64,000 nucleotides of DNA from an uncultured Oscillospiraceae bacterium (GTDB taxonomy: Bacteria; Bacillota; Clostridia; Oscillospirales; Ruminococcaceae). Positions 43,077-53,186 of the stretch are shown here, one piece after another (position 1 is the first letter of the stretch; the number at the start of each line of letters is the position of its first letter). Location of the stretch: NCBI GenBank assembly GCA_900548355.1, contig URKR01000001.1, positions 124,001 to 188,000 on the forward strand. Reading direction: 5' to 3'. The notes under the pieces are model-generated. The model searched no databases. It was not told the origin of the DNA and saw nothing but the letters and a program-made list of their open reading frames with translations. A program made the translations under genes and the position numbers.

Positions 43077-44513
43077 ATGCCGAATGACGATTTGAACCGC
43101 AGCCTTGCCAAGAACCTCTCCTTCTTAAAAGAAACATTTGGAAGCTCCATTGATTTTTACTATAAACCATTTCGGGTTGGGCAGGTACGCTGCTGTCTTG
43201 CAATGTTTACCGGCCTGTCCTCGCCGGAAAAGCTGACTGTCATGGCTCTTTCCATCCTGGAACAGGAGCGGATCTATTTTACCGACGGCCCCACCTTGGC
43301 GGATCACCTTCTGACCCAAAGCCGGATACCAACCGAAAATGCACCGATCGCCACCCGGGGCGAACTGGTTCAGCGCCTGGCCAACGGACTCGCTGTATTT
43401 TTGATCGACGGGTGTTGCCGTGCCGTGGCAATCTCTACCCAAGATATGCCCCAACGTTCAGTCAGCACGCCGGACGGAGAAGGCAACATACACGGCCCGC
43501 AGGAAGCCTTTACCGAGCTGCTGCGCAACAATGTATCTCTGCTGCGGCGCCAGTTCCGCACCGCTTCCTTTGTGGCGGAAGCGCATACCGCACGCACACA
43601 CGCCCGAACAGAGTACTGTTTGTGCTATGACAGCGCCTGCGCTGCACCTGACACAGTCCTGGCTGTCCGCCGTGAGCTTGAGCAAATTGAACTGCCTGTT
43701 CTGCTTGACAGCACCTATTTCGCCTCTTTCCTCAAACAGGATAAACTCAATCTTTTTCCCGCGGCTGCATATACGATACGGCCCGCTACGGCCTGTGCCA
43801 GGCTGTGCGAAGGGAAGATCGTGATCCTTGTGGCAGGCAGCCCTTGCGCTATGATTGTCCCAAGTTTCTTTGCCGAGCACTTTGAATGTCTGGACGACTA
43901 TTCTTCCGGCGCAGTTTTTGCAGGGCTGATTCGGCTGCTGAAGTACCTTGCTTTCCTTTTGGCCGTGTTTGGCCCCGGCTTGTATGTGTTGGCCACCACT
44001 TTTGCGCCCGAACTGATTCCTGTGCGGATGCTGGCCACGCTGGCGCTGGCGGAGCAGCAAACGCCGTTGCCTCCCATGCTGGAAATGCTGACAGTCACCC
44101 TTCTTCTGGAGATCGTGCGGGAGGCCGGCCTTCGCGCACCGCATTCCATTGGCCACACGGTTTCGATTGTGGGGGCGCTTATTATCGGGGAAACGGCGGT
44201 GTCTGCCGGCATTGTCAGCGTCCCTATCCTCACAATGGCGGCAGCCGCCACCATCGCAACGCTCGCCGTGCCCTCCTTATATGAACAGTCGATTTTGTTC
44301 CGTTTCGGTGTGATCCTGCTCACCGGGCTTCTTGGTGTCCCCGGGCTGGCCTGCAGCGCCATGATGATTTTGGCGATGGCCTGCGGCAGCGAGCCTTTCG
44401 GATACGATTATCTTTACCCGCTGATGCCGCCTGGCCCGGCCACCTGGAGAGACGGCTTTGTGCGCAGCATCTGGTCCCGGCTGGCAAAAGGGGGCAAGAT
44501 TCATGAAACGTGA
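43077..44513 (+). CDS. GerA-type spore germination protein, A subunit (GerAA/SpoVAF family)
   Basis: 478 residues. N-terminal soluble domain (NRSLAKNLSFLKETFGSSIDFYYKPF) and a membrane domain of about five helices with the family stretches APHSIGHTVSIVGALIIGETAVSAGIVS and PSLYEQSILFRFGV. GerA-type proteins form the germinant receptor in the spore inner membrane. ATG 43077 is set by an A/G-rich site. TGATAT (43026) and CACACTG (43049), 17 bases apart, resemble a forespore sigma-G promoter. Followed by permease- and lipoprotein-like genes, completing an A-B-C operon. Confidence 0.9.
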   Translation: MPNDDLNRSLAKNLSFLKETFGSSIDFYYKPFRVGQVRCCLAMFTGLSSPEKLTVMALSILEQERIYFTDGPTLADHLLTQSRIPTENAPIATRGELVQRLANGLAVFLIDGCCRAVAISTQDMPQRSVSTPDGEGNIHGPQEAFTELLRNNVSLLRRQFRTASFVAEAHTARTHARTEYCLCYDSACAAPDTVLAVRRELEQIELPVLLDSTYFASFLKQDKLNLFPAAAYTIRPATACARLCEGKIVILVAGSPCAMIVPSFFAEHFECLDDYSSGAVFAGLIRLLKYLAFLLAVFGPGLYVLATTFAPELIPVRMLATLALAEQQTPLPPMLEMLTVTLLLEIVREAGLRAPHSIGHTVSIVGALIIGETAVSAGIVSVPILTMAAAATIATLAVPSLYEQSILFRFGVILLTGLLGVPGLACSAMMILAMACGSEPFGYDYLYPLMPPGPATWRDGFVRSIWSRLAKGGKIHET

Positions 44514-45513
44514 AAATCCCCATCTGTCTACCGCGTTGCTGCTGGGACTGTTCGGCAATGTCCTGCTTTGCAGCCAAACCGCCTACTGGACTCGCATAGG
44601 GCTGTTGCTCCTTCCGGCCAGCTGTTTGGTCCTGTCCGGCGTTGCAGCAGCTTTCGCCGTTGCCTGGAGGCAGGTGGGGGACAATCGCCTGCTGCGCCGG
44701 GGCTGGCTGCTCATTTTGGTTGTGAGTTCTGCCCTGGAACTGCTGCGCATGTGGCGGTTGGTTGATACCGTGTACCCTGACAGTCTGCGGCTGCTTGGGG
44801 TATGCATAATGCTGCTGGCTCCGGTGATTTATCTGCGCCGGGTATCTTCCATCGCGCAGACAGCCAATGTTGTATTGGCCTTCCTGCTGGCCGCGGGTTG
44901 TGTGATGGTCCTTTCCATCGCATCCGACCTGCACGTCGCAAACCTGCAAACGCCTTCCCTCAGCGCCGAGAATATTTGCGATGCTTTACGCGGGCAACTG
45001 GTTTTGTACCCGGAATTATTGCTGCCTGCACTTTGGCCTGAGCATGATGAGTGTGCCCCGCGTACAGCGGTTCGGCTGGCGGGCGGCGGCCTTGCGTTTT
45101 CTGTGGGCGTCCACCTTGTTTTGGAGCTCTTTTTTGGCGCCGGGACGCCCACTCACGCGAACCCTGTGCATGCGGCAGCCCAAAGCGGAACACTTTCGCT
45201 GTTTGCCCGGCTAGAATGGCTGCAACTCGTACTGTGGTCCATGATTGTCACCATCAAACTGGCGATTTACCTCTATGCGGGCATCCGGCTGCTTGGCGGC
45301 CGTACCTGCAAAGGGGAAAACAATGCCGTGGGGCTGGACCGGTTCCCGTTCTATTTTGTTCTCATACTGCTTACCTGCATGGTGTTTCGTCAAACCAACC
45401 TGGCGGCTTTTTGGCAGGTGCGCAATCTGGCAATGGCTGGCTTTGCCTGTATCGTTCTGTTGAAAGGGGGAATCAGATGGCTTTTCAAAAAAAGCACCCT
45501 GGAATCATCCTGA
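44503..45513 (+). CDS. GerAB-like endospore germination permease
   Basis: 336 residues, about ten membrane helices, of the amino acid-polyamine-organocation fold. Diagnostic stretch ARLEWLQLVLWSMIVTIKLAIYLYAGIRL matches the GerAB/Spore_permease pattern RxE-xxxLWxxxxxxKxxLYLYA. It is expected to bind the germinant. Slightly shorter than the usual 360 residues. ATG 44503 follows AAAAGGGGG and overlaps the GerA gene by 11 bases. Confidence 0.82.
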   Translation: MKRENPHLSTALLLGLFGNVLLCSQTAYWTRIGLLLLPASCLVLSGVAAAFAVAWRQVGDNRLLRRGWLLILVVSSALELLRMWRLVDTVYPDSLRLLGVCIMLLAPVIYLRRVSSIAQTANVVLAFLLAAGCVMVLSIASDLHVANLQTPSLSAENICDALRGQLVLYPELLLPALWPEHDECAPRTAVRLAGGGLAFSVGVHLVLELFFGAGTPTHANPVHAAAQSGTLSLFARLEWLQLVLWSMIVTIKLAIYLYAGIRLLGGRTCKGENNAVGLDRFPFYFVLILLTCMVFRQTNLAAFWQVRNLAMAGFACIVLLKGGIRWLFKKSTLESS

Positions 45514-46433
45514 TTCTGCTTGCCTTCTGCTTTTCTCTGGGGGGGTGCGGCGCGCCGCTTTTATCGGAACGGCAGATCGTGCGAGCCGTGCTATTCTCGC
45601 AAACAGCAGAACGGACGGAGGCGGTGTTGCTCCTTGCCAACACATCTGAAGCCGATGCGGAAACCTTTCATACTCTGTCCGGGGTTGGCCAAACCCCTGC
45701 CGAAGCGCTGAACCAGGCGCAGCAGGCTTCTCAGGGGCCCGTATTTTATGGATTGATGGACCTTGTTGTGCTGCCGATGAACGCCAGATACAAAGAAATT
45801 TGCAGTTATACCAGTTTGTTGGAGCAGACTGTCCTGCCCGCCGCACGGATGGATATAATCTTGTGGCAGCGCGAAGGGCCGGCTTCCGTACAGGAGCAGG
45901 CACCGGCCCTTTATACCGCTGTCAAAGCAGCGCAGAAACAATACGGAATACGAAACGGCTTGTATCAGGTCACAGCCCAGTCAAATAACTGCGCCCTGCC
46001 GGTATGGCAGGGCGGGCAGTTTGGATTTGCCTGGTTACAAATGGATAAAAAAGCCATCCTCATTTCTGACGGGCTTCAGGCTCAGCTGGCGGCGACCCTG
46101 ACAGGGCAAGGCAACCGCCTGGAAGTATGGCTGGGCAACGGGGCCGTTGCCTGTACCGCACGCACTTCGGTGCGTTGGGAATCTGACGCGGATACCATCA
46201 CCGCTGAGGTAACCCTCCATGACCTGACACTCACCAACCTGGATGGCCAGCCGCGCCCTGAAACCGAGAGCAGAAAACTTCTTGAAGCGGAGATGCGTAC
46301 CGCCTTTGACGCTGTGCTCGGTGCAACGGTGCCGGTGCAGGACCCACTGCGGGTTCGCCTCTGGGCCTTCCAGCGGAACGGGGCTGCCAGAGAGCCTGCC
46401 ACGGCAGCGCTTTCCGTACGATTTGCGGATTGA
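45477..46433 (+). CDS. GerAC-like spore germination lipoprotein
   Basis: 318 residues. Lipoprotein signal (IILILLAFCFSLGGCG; lipobox LGGC) then LLSERQIVRAVLFSQTAE and ALNQAQQASQGPVFYGLMDLVVL, which match the layout of GerAC proteins (RxI... and ...FxGHxxVLII). Divergent, so the call leans on operon position. ATG 45477 follows GAAAGGGGG and overlaps the permease gene by 37 bases; the longer open frame upstream is out-of-frame noise over that gene. Confidence 0.75.
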   Translation: MAFQKKHPGIILILLAFCFSLGGCGAPLLSERQIVRAVLFSQTAERTEAVLLLANTSEADAETFHTLSGVGQTPAEALNQAQQASQGPVFYGLMDLVVLPMNARYKEICSYTSLLEQTVLPAARMDIILWQREGPASVQEQAPALYTAVKAAQKQYGIRNGLYQVTAQSNNCALPVWQGGQFGFAWLQMDKKAILISDGLQAQLAATLTGQGNRLEVWLGNGAVACTARTSVRWESDADTITAEVTLHDLTLTNLDGQPRPETESRKLLEAEMRTAFDAVLGATVPVQDPLRVRLWAFQRNGAAREPATAALSVRFAD

Positions 46434-46440
46434 TGCCCCC

Positions 46441-47655
46441 TCAGCTCTGCGCGGCACTTTCCGGCGTTGCCGTCAGGGTGGAAGGACGGTTCATGTACAC
46501 AACCCGTCCGTCCGATAGGAAGGTTTGAAAATTATAGAGAATCAGAATCTGGTCGTAGCCTTCCTGGGCAATGGTGGAATCCAGACCGTACGCAAAGCTG
46601 CGAAGATCAACGACCCCAATCTTGGCATAGTTGGCAGTCAAGTAGGGAACAAAGCTGTTCGCATAGCTGTCCTTCACAACCAAAATGCTGCCTGTACCGT
46701 CCCCTTCAATCACGGAATAGCCGTTGTTGCCGTCAAGGAAGGCAGCATACTTATCATAGGTGTCAAATTTTTCCGTATTTATGAGCGGTTCGGTGCGCAG
46801 CGGTGAAAACTGCGCTTCGCCGGTTATTTCATAAATTGTCATCTGGTTGCTGAGCGGGTAGTATGTGATCTCATCCGGCTGAACGTTCCAGCGACGGGTT
46901 GACAGATAGTGGGTACCCAGGAAGTTCGGCACGGTAGTCGCTTCATGGGCTGCGCGGTCAAACGGCGTCAGGCCTTGTTGCGCGCAGAATTGCTCATAAG
47001 CGAAGTAAGCGCCGAGTGGCGTCCAGTGGTGATCGGTTTTGAAATAAAGATACTCACCCTTATTTATGCGGAATGTCTCGCGCAGATCTAGCACCCGGGC
47101 GGTAGCGGATACCTCAGAAAACACCGTGTCAAGCAGCGCATTTTCATCCATCATCGGCGCGCCGGCCGGCAGCATTTCCGGATAGATCACGCTGGCCGAG
47201 GGCGCCAGCAGAAAAGTGACCCGGCCAGGGTAACGTGCCGCAAACTCTGCCACCGCGGCTGTGTTTGTCTGCAGTTGCGTATGTTCGTCCTCGCTTGCAA
47301 AAAGTTTGCTGAACATCCAGCCATCCTTTCCCAGCAGGATGTCATTTTCTTCAACTTTTGCAAACAGGATATTGTTGACTGCGCTTTCAAGGTTGATCCA
47401 GCTGTCACGGAAAGCTACCTGGTCCTGCAAATAGGTTGCAAAATCGTCAAACCAACTGCCATCAAGCAGGGCTTCCCATCGAAACGCCGGCATTTGCGCC
47501 AGGCGACGATTCTCAAGCTCTGAGGTCACGCGCTTGGGAGCGATCACGTTGAAGAGAGAAAAGCCTACGATAAACAGTCCAAACATGGCCAAAACAGCGC
47601 CCTGGCGCGGGCGCTGGCTGCGGCCCGGTTTGCGATAAACCCGCTTGTCTTCCAT
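46441..47655 (-). CDS. DHHW-motif SGNH-like protein, partner of MBOAT
   Basis: 404 residues. N-terminal membrane helix (LAMFGLFIVGFSLFNVIA), then SELENRRLAQMPAF, a DHHW motif (YFKTDHHWTPLGAYFAY), and VVKDSYANSFVPYL, the Ser-containing block. DHHW proteins are AlgJ/AlgX-like and accompany MBOAT acyltransferases. ATG 47655 follows a GGAGG site; the upstream extension overlaps the MBOAT gene. Ends 7 bases from the convergent GerAC-like gene. Confidence 0.88.
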   Translation of the reverse strand: MEDKRVYRKPGRSQRPRQGAVLAMFGLFIVGFSLFNVIAPKRVTSELENRRLAQMPAFRWEALLDGSWFDDFATYLQDQVAFRDSWINLESAVNNILFAKVEENDILLGKDGWMFSKLFASEDEHTQLQTNTAAVAEFAARYPGRVTFLLAPSASVIYPEMLPAGAPMMDENALLDTVFSEVSATARVLDLRETFRINKGEYLYFKTDHHWTPLGAYFAYEQFCAQQGLTPFDRAAHEATTVPNFLGTHYLSTRRWNVQPDEITYYPLSNQMTIYEITGEAQFSPLRTEPLINTEKFDTYDKYAAFLDGNNGYSVIEGDGTGSILVVKDSYANSFVPYLTANYAKIGVVDLRSFAYGLDSTIAQEGYDQILILYNFQTFLSDGRVVYMNRPSTLTATPESAAQS

Positions 47656-47668
47656 CCGGTATCCCTCC

Positions 47669-49063
47669 TTAAAAATCCGCGTACAGCGCCGTGGAGCCCG
47701 TGGCAGCCACCACAAACGCACAAGAAAGCACCATCACACCGGCAAAGACAAGCAGCCGTACCGGCGTGAACCGCCGCGTCTTTTCCCAGATCCAGCCGGG
47801 CAGCGGGGTCGCACACAGACACCCCAGCACGAGCAGCACCCCATAATTTCGAAGGTAATAGACCGGAGAAATCCCCCCCTGCGGAATGAACAAGCGGTTG
47901 AGAAGCAGCCCCAGCGGTGACCCGGGTTGGTTTGAGGTGAATATCCCCCAGCCAAGCACCACAAAGAAAAGGGTATAAAACCGCGGCCAGATCCGACCGC
48001 GCTGTAAGTAGGGCAGCAGAAAACTTTTTTCAATCACAAGCAGTACAAAGTAGTACAGCCCCCAGCATATAAAATTCCAGTTCGCACCATGCCAGAAACC
48101 GGTCAGCGCCCACACAACCAGCATGTTGAAGATTTGCCGCGCCTGGCCGCGCCGGTTTCCTCCAAGCGGGATATAGACATAATCCCGGAACCACAGTGAA
48201 AGCGAAATGTGCCACCTGCGCCAGAAATCTGTAATACTGGTCGCCATATACGGAAGGTTAAAGTTGGCAGGGCAGTCAAAGCCCATCATCTTGCTCAAAC
48301 CGTTGCTCATCTCTGAGTAACCGGCAAAATCAAAGTAGAGCTGCAGCGAATAGGCCACCACCCCAAGCCAGACCAGAGGGGTGGATGCCTGGGCCAGCCC
48401 AATGCCATCGCTTGCAATAATATCCAGCCACAATGCACCGATTGAATCGGCCAGAATCACTTTTTTTGCCAAGCCGAACACGAACAGAATGGCGCCTTCT
48501 TCTGCCTGGCGCAGGCTGCACCGCCCGCGGATGGTATGCAGGGCCGGCGCCATTTCACGATAGCGAACAATCGGACCGACAATCAACTGCGGGTACATCA
48601 CCACATACGCGGAAAAATCTATCGGGTTGCGTTCCGCTTCCACCTTCCCGGAATAAACATCTGCCACATAGCTGATGAGTTTGAATGTATAATAGCTGAT
48701 TCCCAGCGGCAGAATGTCCAAAAAGGAGAGCGTTGCCCAACCCAACCCGGCCACCTGGTTTAGCGTATCGATGAAGAAATTGGCATATTTAAAAAACACC
48801 AGCGCCGCCGCCGTCAGAGCAACAGCCAGCACAAGCACGGCGCGCCGGCCGCCCCCCCGCAGTTTGGACATGCAAAGGCCCGCCAGGTAATTGATGCCCA
48901 CCAAAACGGCAATCAGCGGCAGCCAAGTAACGCCTGTCCAGCAATAAAAGAGCAGGCTTTCCAACAGCAGGACTGCGTTTTTCAGTCGCCCCGGAACCAG
49001 ATAGTAAAGCAGCAGGGCAAGAGGCAAAAAGCAGAACAGGAACACCACACTGTTAAAGACCAT
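47669..49063 (-). CDS. MBOAT family O-acyltransferase (AlgI-like), second copy
   Basis: 464 residues, about 11-13 helices. MVFNSVVFLFCFLPLALLLYYLVPGRLKN is the AlgI N-terminus; FDFAGYSEMSNGLSKMMGFDCPANFNLPYMATSITDFWRRWHISLSLWFRDYVYIPLGGNRRG region and TGFWHGANWNFI hold the catalytic His. ATG 49063 is the family start. Paired with the DHHW gene 13 bases downstream. Different from the MBOAT at 26222 in partner type, so it probably modifies another polymer. Confidence 0.93.
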   Translation of the reverse strand: MVFNSVVFLFCFLPLALLLYYLVPGRLKNAVLLLESLLFYCWTGVTWLPLIAVLVGINYLAGLCMSKLRGGGRRAVLVLAVALTAAALVFFKYANFFIDTLNQVAGLGWATLSFLDILPLGISYYTFKLISYVADVYSGKVEAERNPIDFSAYVVMYPQLIVGPIVRYREMAPALHTIRGRCSLRQAEEGAILFVFGLAKKVILADSIGALWLDIIASDGIGLAQASTPLVWLGVVAYSLQLYFDFAGYSEMSNGLSKMMGFDCPANFNLPYMATSITDFWRRWHISLSLWFRDYVYIPLGGNRRGQARQIFNMLVVWALTGFWHGANWNFICWGLYYFVLLVIEKSFLLPYLQRGRIWPRFYTLFFVVLGWGIFTSNQPGSPLGLLLNRLFIPQGGISPVYYLRNYGVLLVLGCLCATPLPGWIWEKTRRFTPVRLLVFAGVMVLSCAFVVAATGSTALYADF

Positions 49064-49108
49064 GTCGGCAAAATCCTTTCTATGTATGCGGGGAAGCGGC
49101 AAAACAAA

Positions 49109-49188
49109 GGCAGGCCACGCCCGGGCCGCATCCTCCCCGGTATGCACTGCAAGGGGTGGGGGACGGGCTCAAAAGGCAGCGGCCTGCC
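49109..49188 (-). repeat. Long-range inverted repeat between DUF4358 and MBOAT genes
   Basis: GGCAGGCC (49109-49116) and GGCCTGCC (49181-49188) with inner CGCCCG/CGGGC pairing. On the minus strand the second arm is followed by TTTGTTTTG, so it could act as a partial terminator within the three-gene unit. Confidence 0.4.
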
Positions 49189-49229
49189 GGATTTATCATC
49201 AATGTGCGCCCATAGTAATGGCTACGCCA

Positions 49230-49820
49230 TTAGGCAAGTGCGCTTTCAATCGCCGTGTCGATTTCCGCGTAATCCGGGCCGCCAACGCCGGCAATCACCA
49301 TCACAACAAAGTTGCCACTGGACACAATTCGCGCTTCTTCCGACTGGGCGATTTTGTCAGCATATTCGGCGTAGAGCTGATTGCTGGATAACGAATCTTT
49401 ATAAGCAGTGAGCTCTTCAACCACAGCGTCAGCCGTGCCATCCTGCACCTGCGCCGCAAAAACAAGTGCGCAGTCATCCTGGTTGTTGGTTACATCCCCC
49501 TGAAATGCAACAATATTGTCCATCGTCAGGTTCATTTCATACTGTACATCAAAGTCGGTCAGGGCCCGGGGGTTGGCCACTTCGTTCACCGCCTCAATCG
49601 AGGAGACGATCGAACTCAATTTTTCCGTGTCTGCCGCAGCCGCACTGTCTCCGCTTGCTTCTTCAAAAGAAGCGGTTTCCTCACTCGTGGCGGAGGATTC
49701 GCTGCTGGCAGCCGCGCTGCCCGAGGAAGCGGTGCTTTCACTGGAAGCCGCGTTGCTGCAGCCTGACAGAACCGTCAATGCCAGAGCAGCGGCACAAAAC
49801 ATCGATACGAATCTTTTCAT
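49230..49820 (-). CDS. DUF4358 lipoprotein
   Basis: 196 residues. Lipoprotein signal with LTVLSGCS, a Ser/Ala/Glu-rich linker of about 45 residues, then a globular domain ending in FVVMVIAGVGGPDYAEIDTAIESAL, typical of DUF4358. This family is often found beside DHHW/MBOAT genes in gut Firmicutes, as here. Function unknown; secreted and lipid-anchored. Confidence 0.8.
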   Translation of the reverse strand: MKRFVSMFCAAALALTVLSGCSNAASSESTASSGSAAASSESSATSEETASFEEASGDSAAAADTEKLSSIVSSIEAVNEVANPRALTDFDVQYEMNLTMDNIVAFQGDVTNNQDDCALVFAAQVQDGTADAVVEELTAYKDSLSSNQLYAEYADKIAQSEEARIVSSGNFVVMVIAGVGGPDYAEIDTAIESALA

Positions 49821-50028
49821 GGTGGAATCTCCTTTTCCTAACTATGGGTTTGGGATTAGTATGGGGCAACGGCACACCGTGCCATACAGCGATGTTGCCG
49901 CAAAATGATGCAGGGTTCCAATACTCTTATAACATACACCATTTGGGGCTTTTTTTCAAGGGGCGAGCCTTGTCAAACGGGGGCTGATCTTGTAAAAATT
50001 CCGTGACCAAACCCTGTGATCGACAAGC

Positions 50029-50057
50029 TTGACAAAACCCGGCAATACGCCTAGTAT
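50029..50057 (+). promoter_or_regulatory. Sigma-A promoter of the Gx transporter gene
   Basis: TTGACA (50029-50034), 17-base spacer, TAGTAT (50052-50057), 55 bases before the start codon. The 290-base gap to the divergent DUF4358 gene holds nothing else I can support. Confidence 0.78.
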
Positions 50058-50111
50058 GAGAGAAAACTTCCGACGACTTTTCACCCTTTCCAGATGGCAA
50101 AGGAGGACTGC

Positions 50112-50651
50112 ATGCATAACAAGGCCACATATGAAACCGCTTTGCTGGGGATGCTGTTTGCGTTGGCGATGGCGCTGTCTTTTTTAGAATCCGCCCTTAC
50201 CCCTGTGCTGGGGTTGATGCCTGCTATAAAAATAGGACTGTCCAACATTGTTGTGATGTATGCGCTGCTGATGCTCGGCCGCCGTCCGGCCTTCCTTCTC
50301 GTTTTGCTCAAAGCAGGGTTTGCCTTTCTTGTGCGCGGCGCCACCGCAGGTTTTTTGTCTCTGTGCGGCGGCGGCTTGTCCTTTTTCACGTTTTGCGTGC
50401 TGCTGGCGCTTCCTTTTCCTGTCACCGGGTACATTTTTTCTGTTTGCGGCGCACTGGCCCACAACACAGGGCAGCTGCTGGGGGCTGCAGTTCTGCTTTC
50501 TGATAGGATGGCCCTGGGCTACGCGCCCATCCTGCTTGTATGTGCAACGGTAGTTGGCTCTGCTACCTGGGCTGTTTCTCACGCATTGTTCCCAGCTTTA
50601 CAAAAGGTGCTGCCAGGCCGTGGAAGAGGAGAAAGCAAGATAAAGTTTTAA
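50112..50651 (+). CDS. Gx transporter family protein (HepPPS component I-like)
   Basis: 179 residues with five to six membrane helices. ALLGMLFALAMALSFLESALTPVLGLMPAIKIGLSNIVVMYALLMLG is the family N-terminal pattern with the conserved GxKxGLxN segment; GFLSLCGGGLSF follows. Once annotated as heptaprenyl diphosphate synthase component I, now regarded as a probable ECF-like transporter S component; the ligand is unknown. ATG 50112 follows AGGAGG at 50101. Confidence 0.85.
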   Translation: MHNKATYETALLGMLFALAMALSFLESALTPVLGLMPAIKIGLSNIVVMYALLMLGRRPAFLLVLLKAGFAFLVRGATAGFLSLCGGGLSFFTFCVLLALPFPVTGYIFSVCGALAHNTGQLLGAAVLLSDRMALGYAPILLVCATVVGSATWAVSHALFPALQKVLPGRGRGESKIKF

Positions 50652-50683
50652 GATGCCGTCCTAAAATAATTGCGGAAATCAGC

Positions 50684-50712
50684 TTGACTTTTGGTTCGTT
50701 CTGTGCTACCAT
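50684..50712 (+). promoter_or_regulatory. Promoter of the rubrerythrin gene
   Basis: TTGACT (50684-50689), 17-base spacer, TACCAT (50707-50712), 71 bases before the start. Together with a terminator after the gene this makes it monocistronic. Confidence 0.65.
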
Positions 50713-50782
50713 GTAAACAAGGCACAAGACCGTGTCTCATTGATCTCAAATAAGATGCAACACCGATTCGGAGGTAATGAAA

Positions 50783-51319
50783 ATGGCTAAGTATGTTTGC
50801 ACCGTTTGCGGCTATGTCGCGGAAGGCAGCATCCCGGAGTTCTGCCCGGTTTGCAAGGCGCCCGCTTCCAAGTTCATTGAGCAGAAAGAAAACACCTATG
50901 TCACCGAGCATGTTGTTGGCATTGCGAAGGATGCTCCGGAAGACATCATCCAGGGCCTGCGCGAGAACTTCACCGGTGAGTGCAGCGAAGTCGGCATGTA
51001 TCTGGCGATGAGCCGCGTGGCTGACCGCGAGGGCTACCCCGAAATCGCGGAAGCCTGGAAGCGTTATGCTTTCGAAGAAGCGGAGCATGCTTCCAAGTTT
51101 GCTGAGCTGCTGGGCGAAGTCCTGACCGACAGCACCAAGAAGAACCTGCAGATGCGTGTGGATGCCGAGTGCGGCGCCTGCGCCGGCAAGATGGACCTTG
51201 CCAAAAAGGCGAAAGAGCTTAACCTCGATGCGATCCATGACACCGTCCATGAGATGGCGAAGGATGAAGCCCGCCATGGCCGTGGCATGCAGGGCCTGCT
51301 GGACCGTTACTTCAAGTAA
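50783..51319 (+). CDS. Reverse-type rubrerythrin
   Basis: 178 residues with the rubredoxin-like iron site at the N-terminus ([12 protein letters not shown] ... EFCPVCKAP) ahead of a four-helix ferritin-like di-iron domain ([41 protein letters not shown]; later [11 protein letters not shown]). This order is the reverse of classical rubrerythrin. It reduces hydrogen peroxide in anaerobes using NADH-linked electron donors. ATG 50783 has GGAGGT seven bases upstream; ATG 50777 is too close. Confidence 0.94.
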   Translation: MAKYVCTVCGYVAEGSIPEFCPVCKAPASKFIEQKENTYVTEHVVGIAKDAPEDIIQGLRENFTGECSEVGMYLAMSRVADREGYPEIAEAWKRYAFEEAEHASKFAELLGEVLTDSTKKNLQMRVDAECGACAGKMDLAKKAKELNLDAIHDTVHEMAKDEARHGRGMQGLLDRYFK

Positions 51320-51339
51320 TTAGCGATTATAAACCCATT

Positions 51340-51385
51340 CGAAACCGTCCGGAGCATACGCCTCCGGGCGGTTTCGGCGTTTTAC
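51340..51385 (+). terminator. Terminator after rubrerythrin
   Basis: 15-bp stem (51340-51354 with 51362-51376, one G-T pair), loop of 7, followed by GCGTTTT. Confidence 0.85.
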
Positions 51386-51391
51386 CGCCAC

Positions 51392-51421
51392 TTGACAAGC
51401 AGCTGTGCAAAACGATATAAT
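51392..51421 (+). promoter_or_regulatory. Sigma-A promoter of tgt
   Basis: TTGACA (51392-51397), 18-base spacer, perfect TATAAT (51416-51421), 77 bases before the start of tgt. Confidence 0.82.
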
Positions 51422-51423
51422 AG

Positions 51424-52632
<1,209 letters not shown>

Positions 52633-52669
52633 GCAGGCCGCGTGCCGCGAGTTTTTTTCTCCCAACCTC

Positions 52670-52698
52670 TTGCACAAACCTGTGTAATTCAGTATAAT
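52670..52698 (+). promoter_or_regulatory. Sigma-A promoter of yajC
   Basis: TTGCAC (52670-52675), 17-base spacer, perfect TATAAT (52693-52698), about 40 bases before the yajC start. Confidence 0.78.
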
Positions 52699-52738
52699 CT
52701 TCTTATGTTGTAAATTCTTGACAAGGAGCCAATGAGCC

Positions 52739-53128
52739 ATGATTCAATTTCTGGAAACCACCGTCAATTCCGCCGGCAGCATGATTACCCTTGTGCTGCC
52801 GATGCTGATTGTAATTGTCTTCTTTTATCTGATCCTCTATCTCCCGCAGAAGCGGCAGGAGAAAAAGGACGCCGAGATGCGCAATTCGATCGATGTTGGG
52901 GATGAGGTCACCACCATTGGCGGTGTGGTTGGCCGGGTCGCCTCGATCAAGGATGACACGTTCGTGCTGGAAACCACCAGCGACCGCGTCAAGATCCGAT
53001 TCCGCCGCAGTGCGATTTCTTCGGTTGAAAAGCTGGACATTAACGTGAAGAAGGACAGCAAAGACGTCAAAGATGACAGCGCCAAGAAAGAGGCCGCCAA
53101 AAAGGACGCCGCCCCGCTGAAGAAGTAA
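52739..53128 (+). CDS. yajC: Preprotein translocase subunit YajC
   Basis: 129 residues. One N-terminal helix (MITLVLPMLIVIVFFYLILYLPQKRQEKK), then IDVGDEVTTIGGVVGRVASIKDDTFVLETT, the family signature, and a Lys/Asp/Ala-rich tail of about 35 residues. Accessory to SecDF. It lies in the conserved tgt-yajC-yrzE order. Confidence 0.95.
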   Translation: MIQFLETTVNSAGSMITLVLPMLIVIVFFYLILYLPQKRQEKKDAEMRNSIDVGDEVTTIGGVVGRVASIKDDTFVLETTSDRVKIRFRRSAISSVEKLDINVKKDSKDVKDDSAKKEAAKKDAAPLKK

Positions 53129-53186
53129 ACAAGTCACATACACAGCCGCCCCCTTGCATACCTTGTACTGCAAGGGGGCGTTTTCT

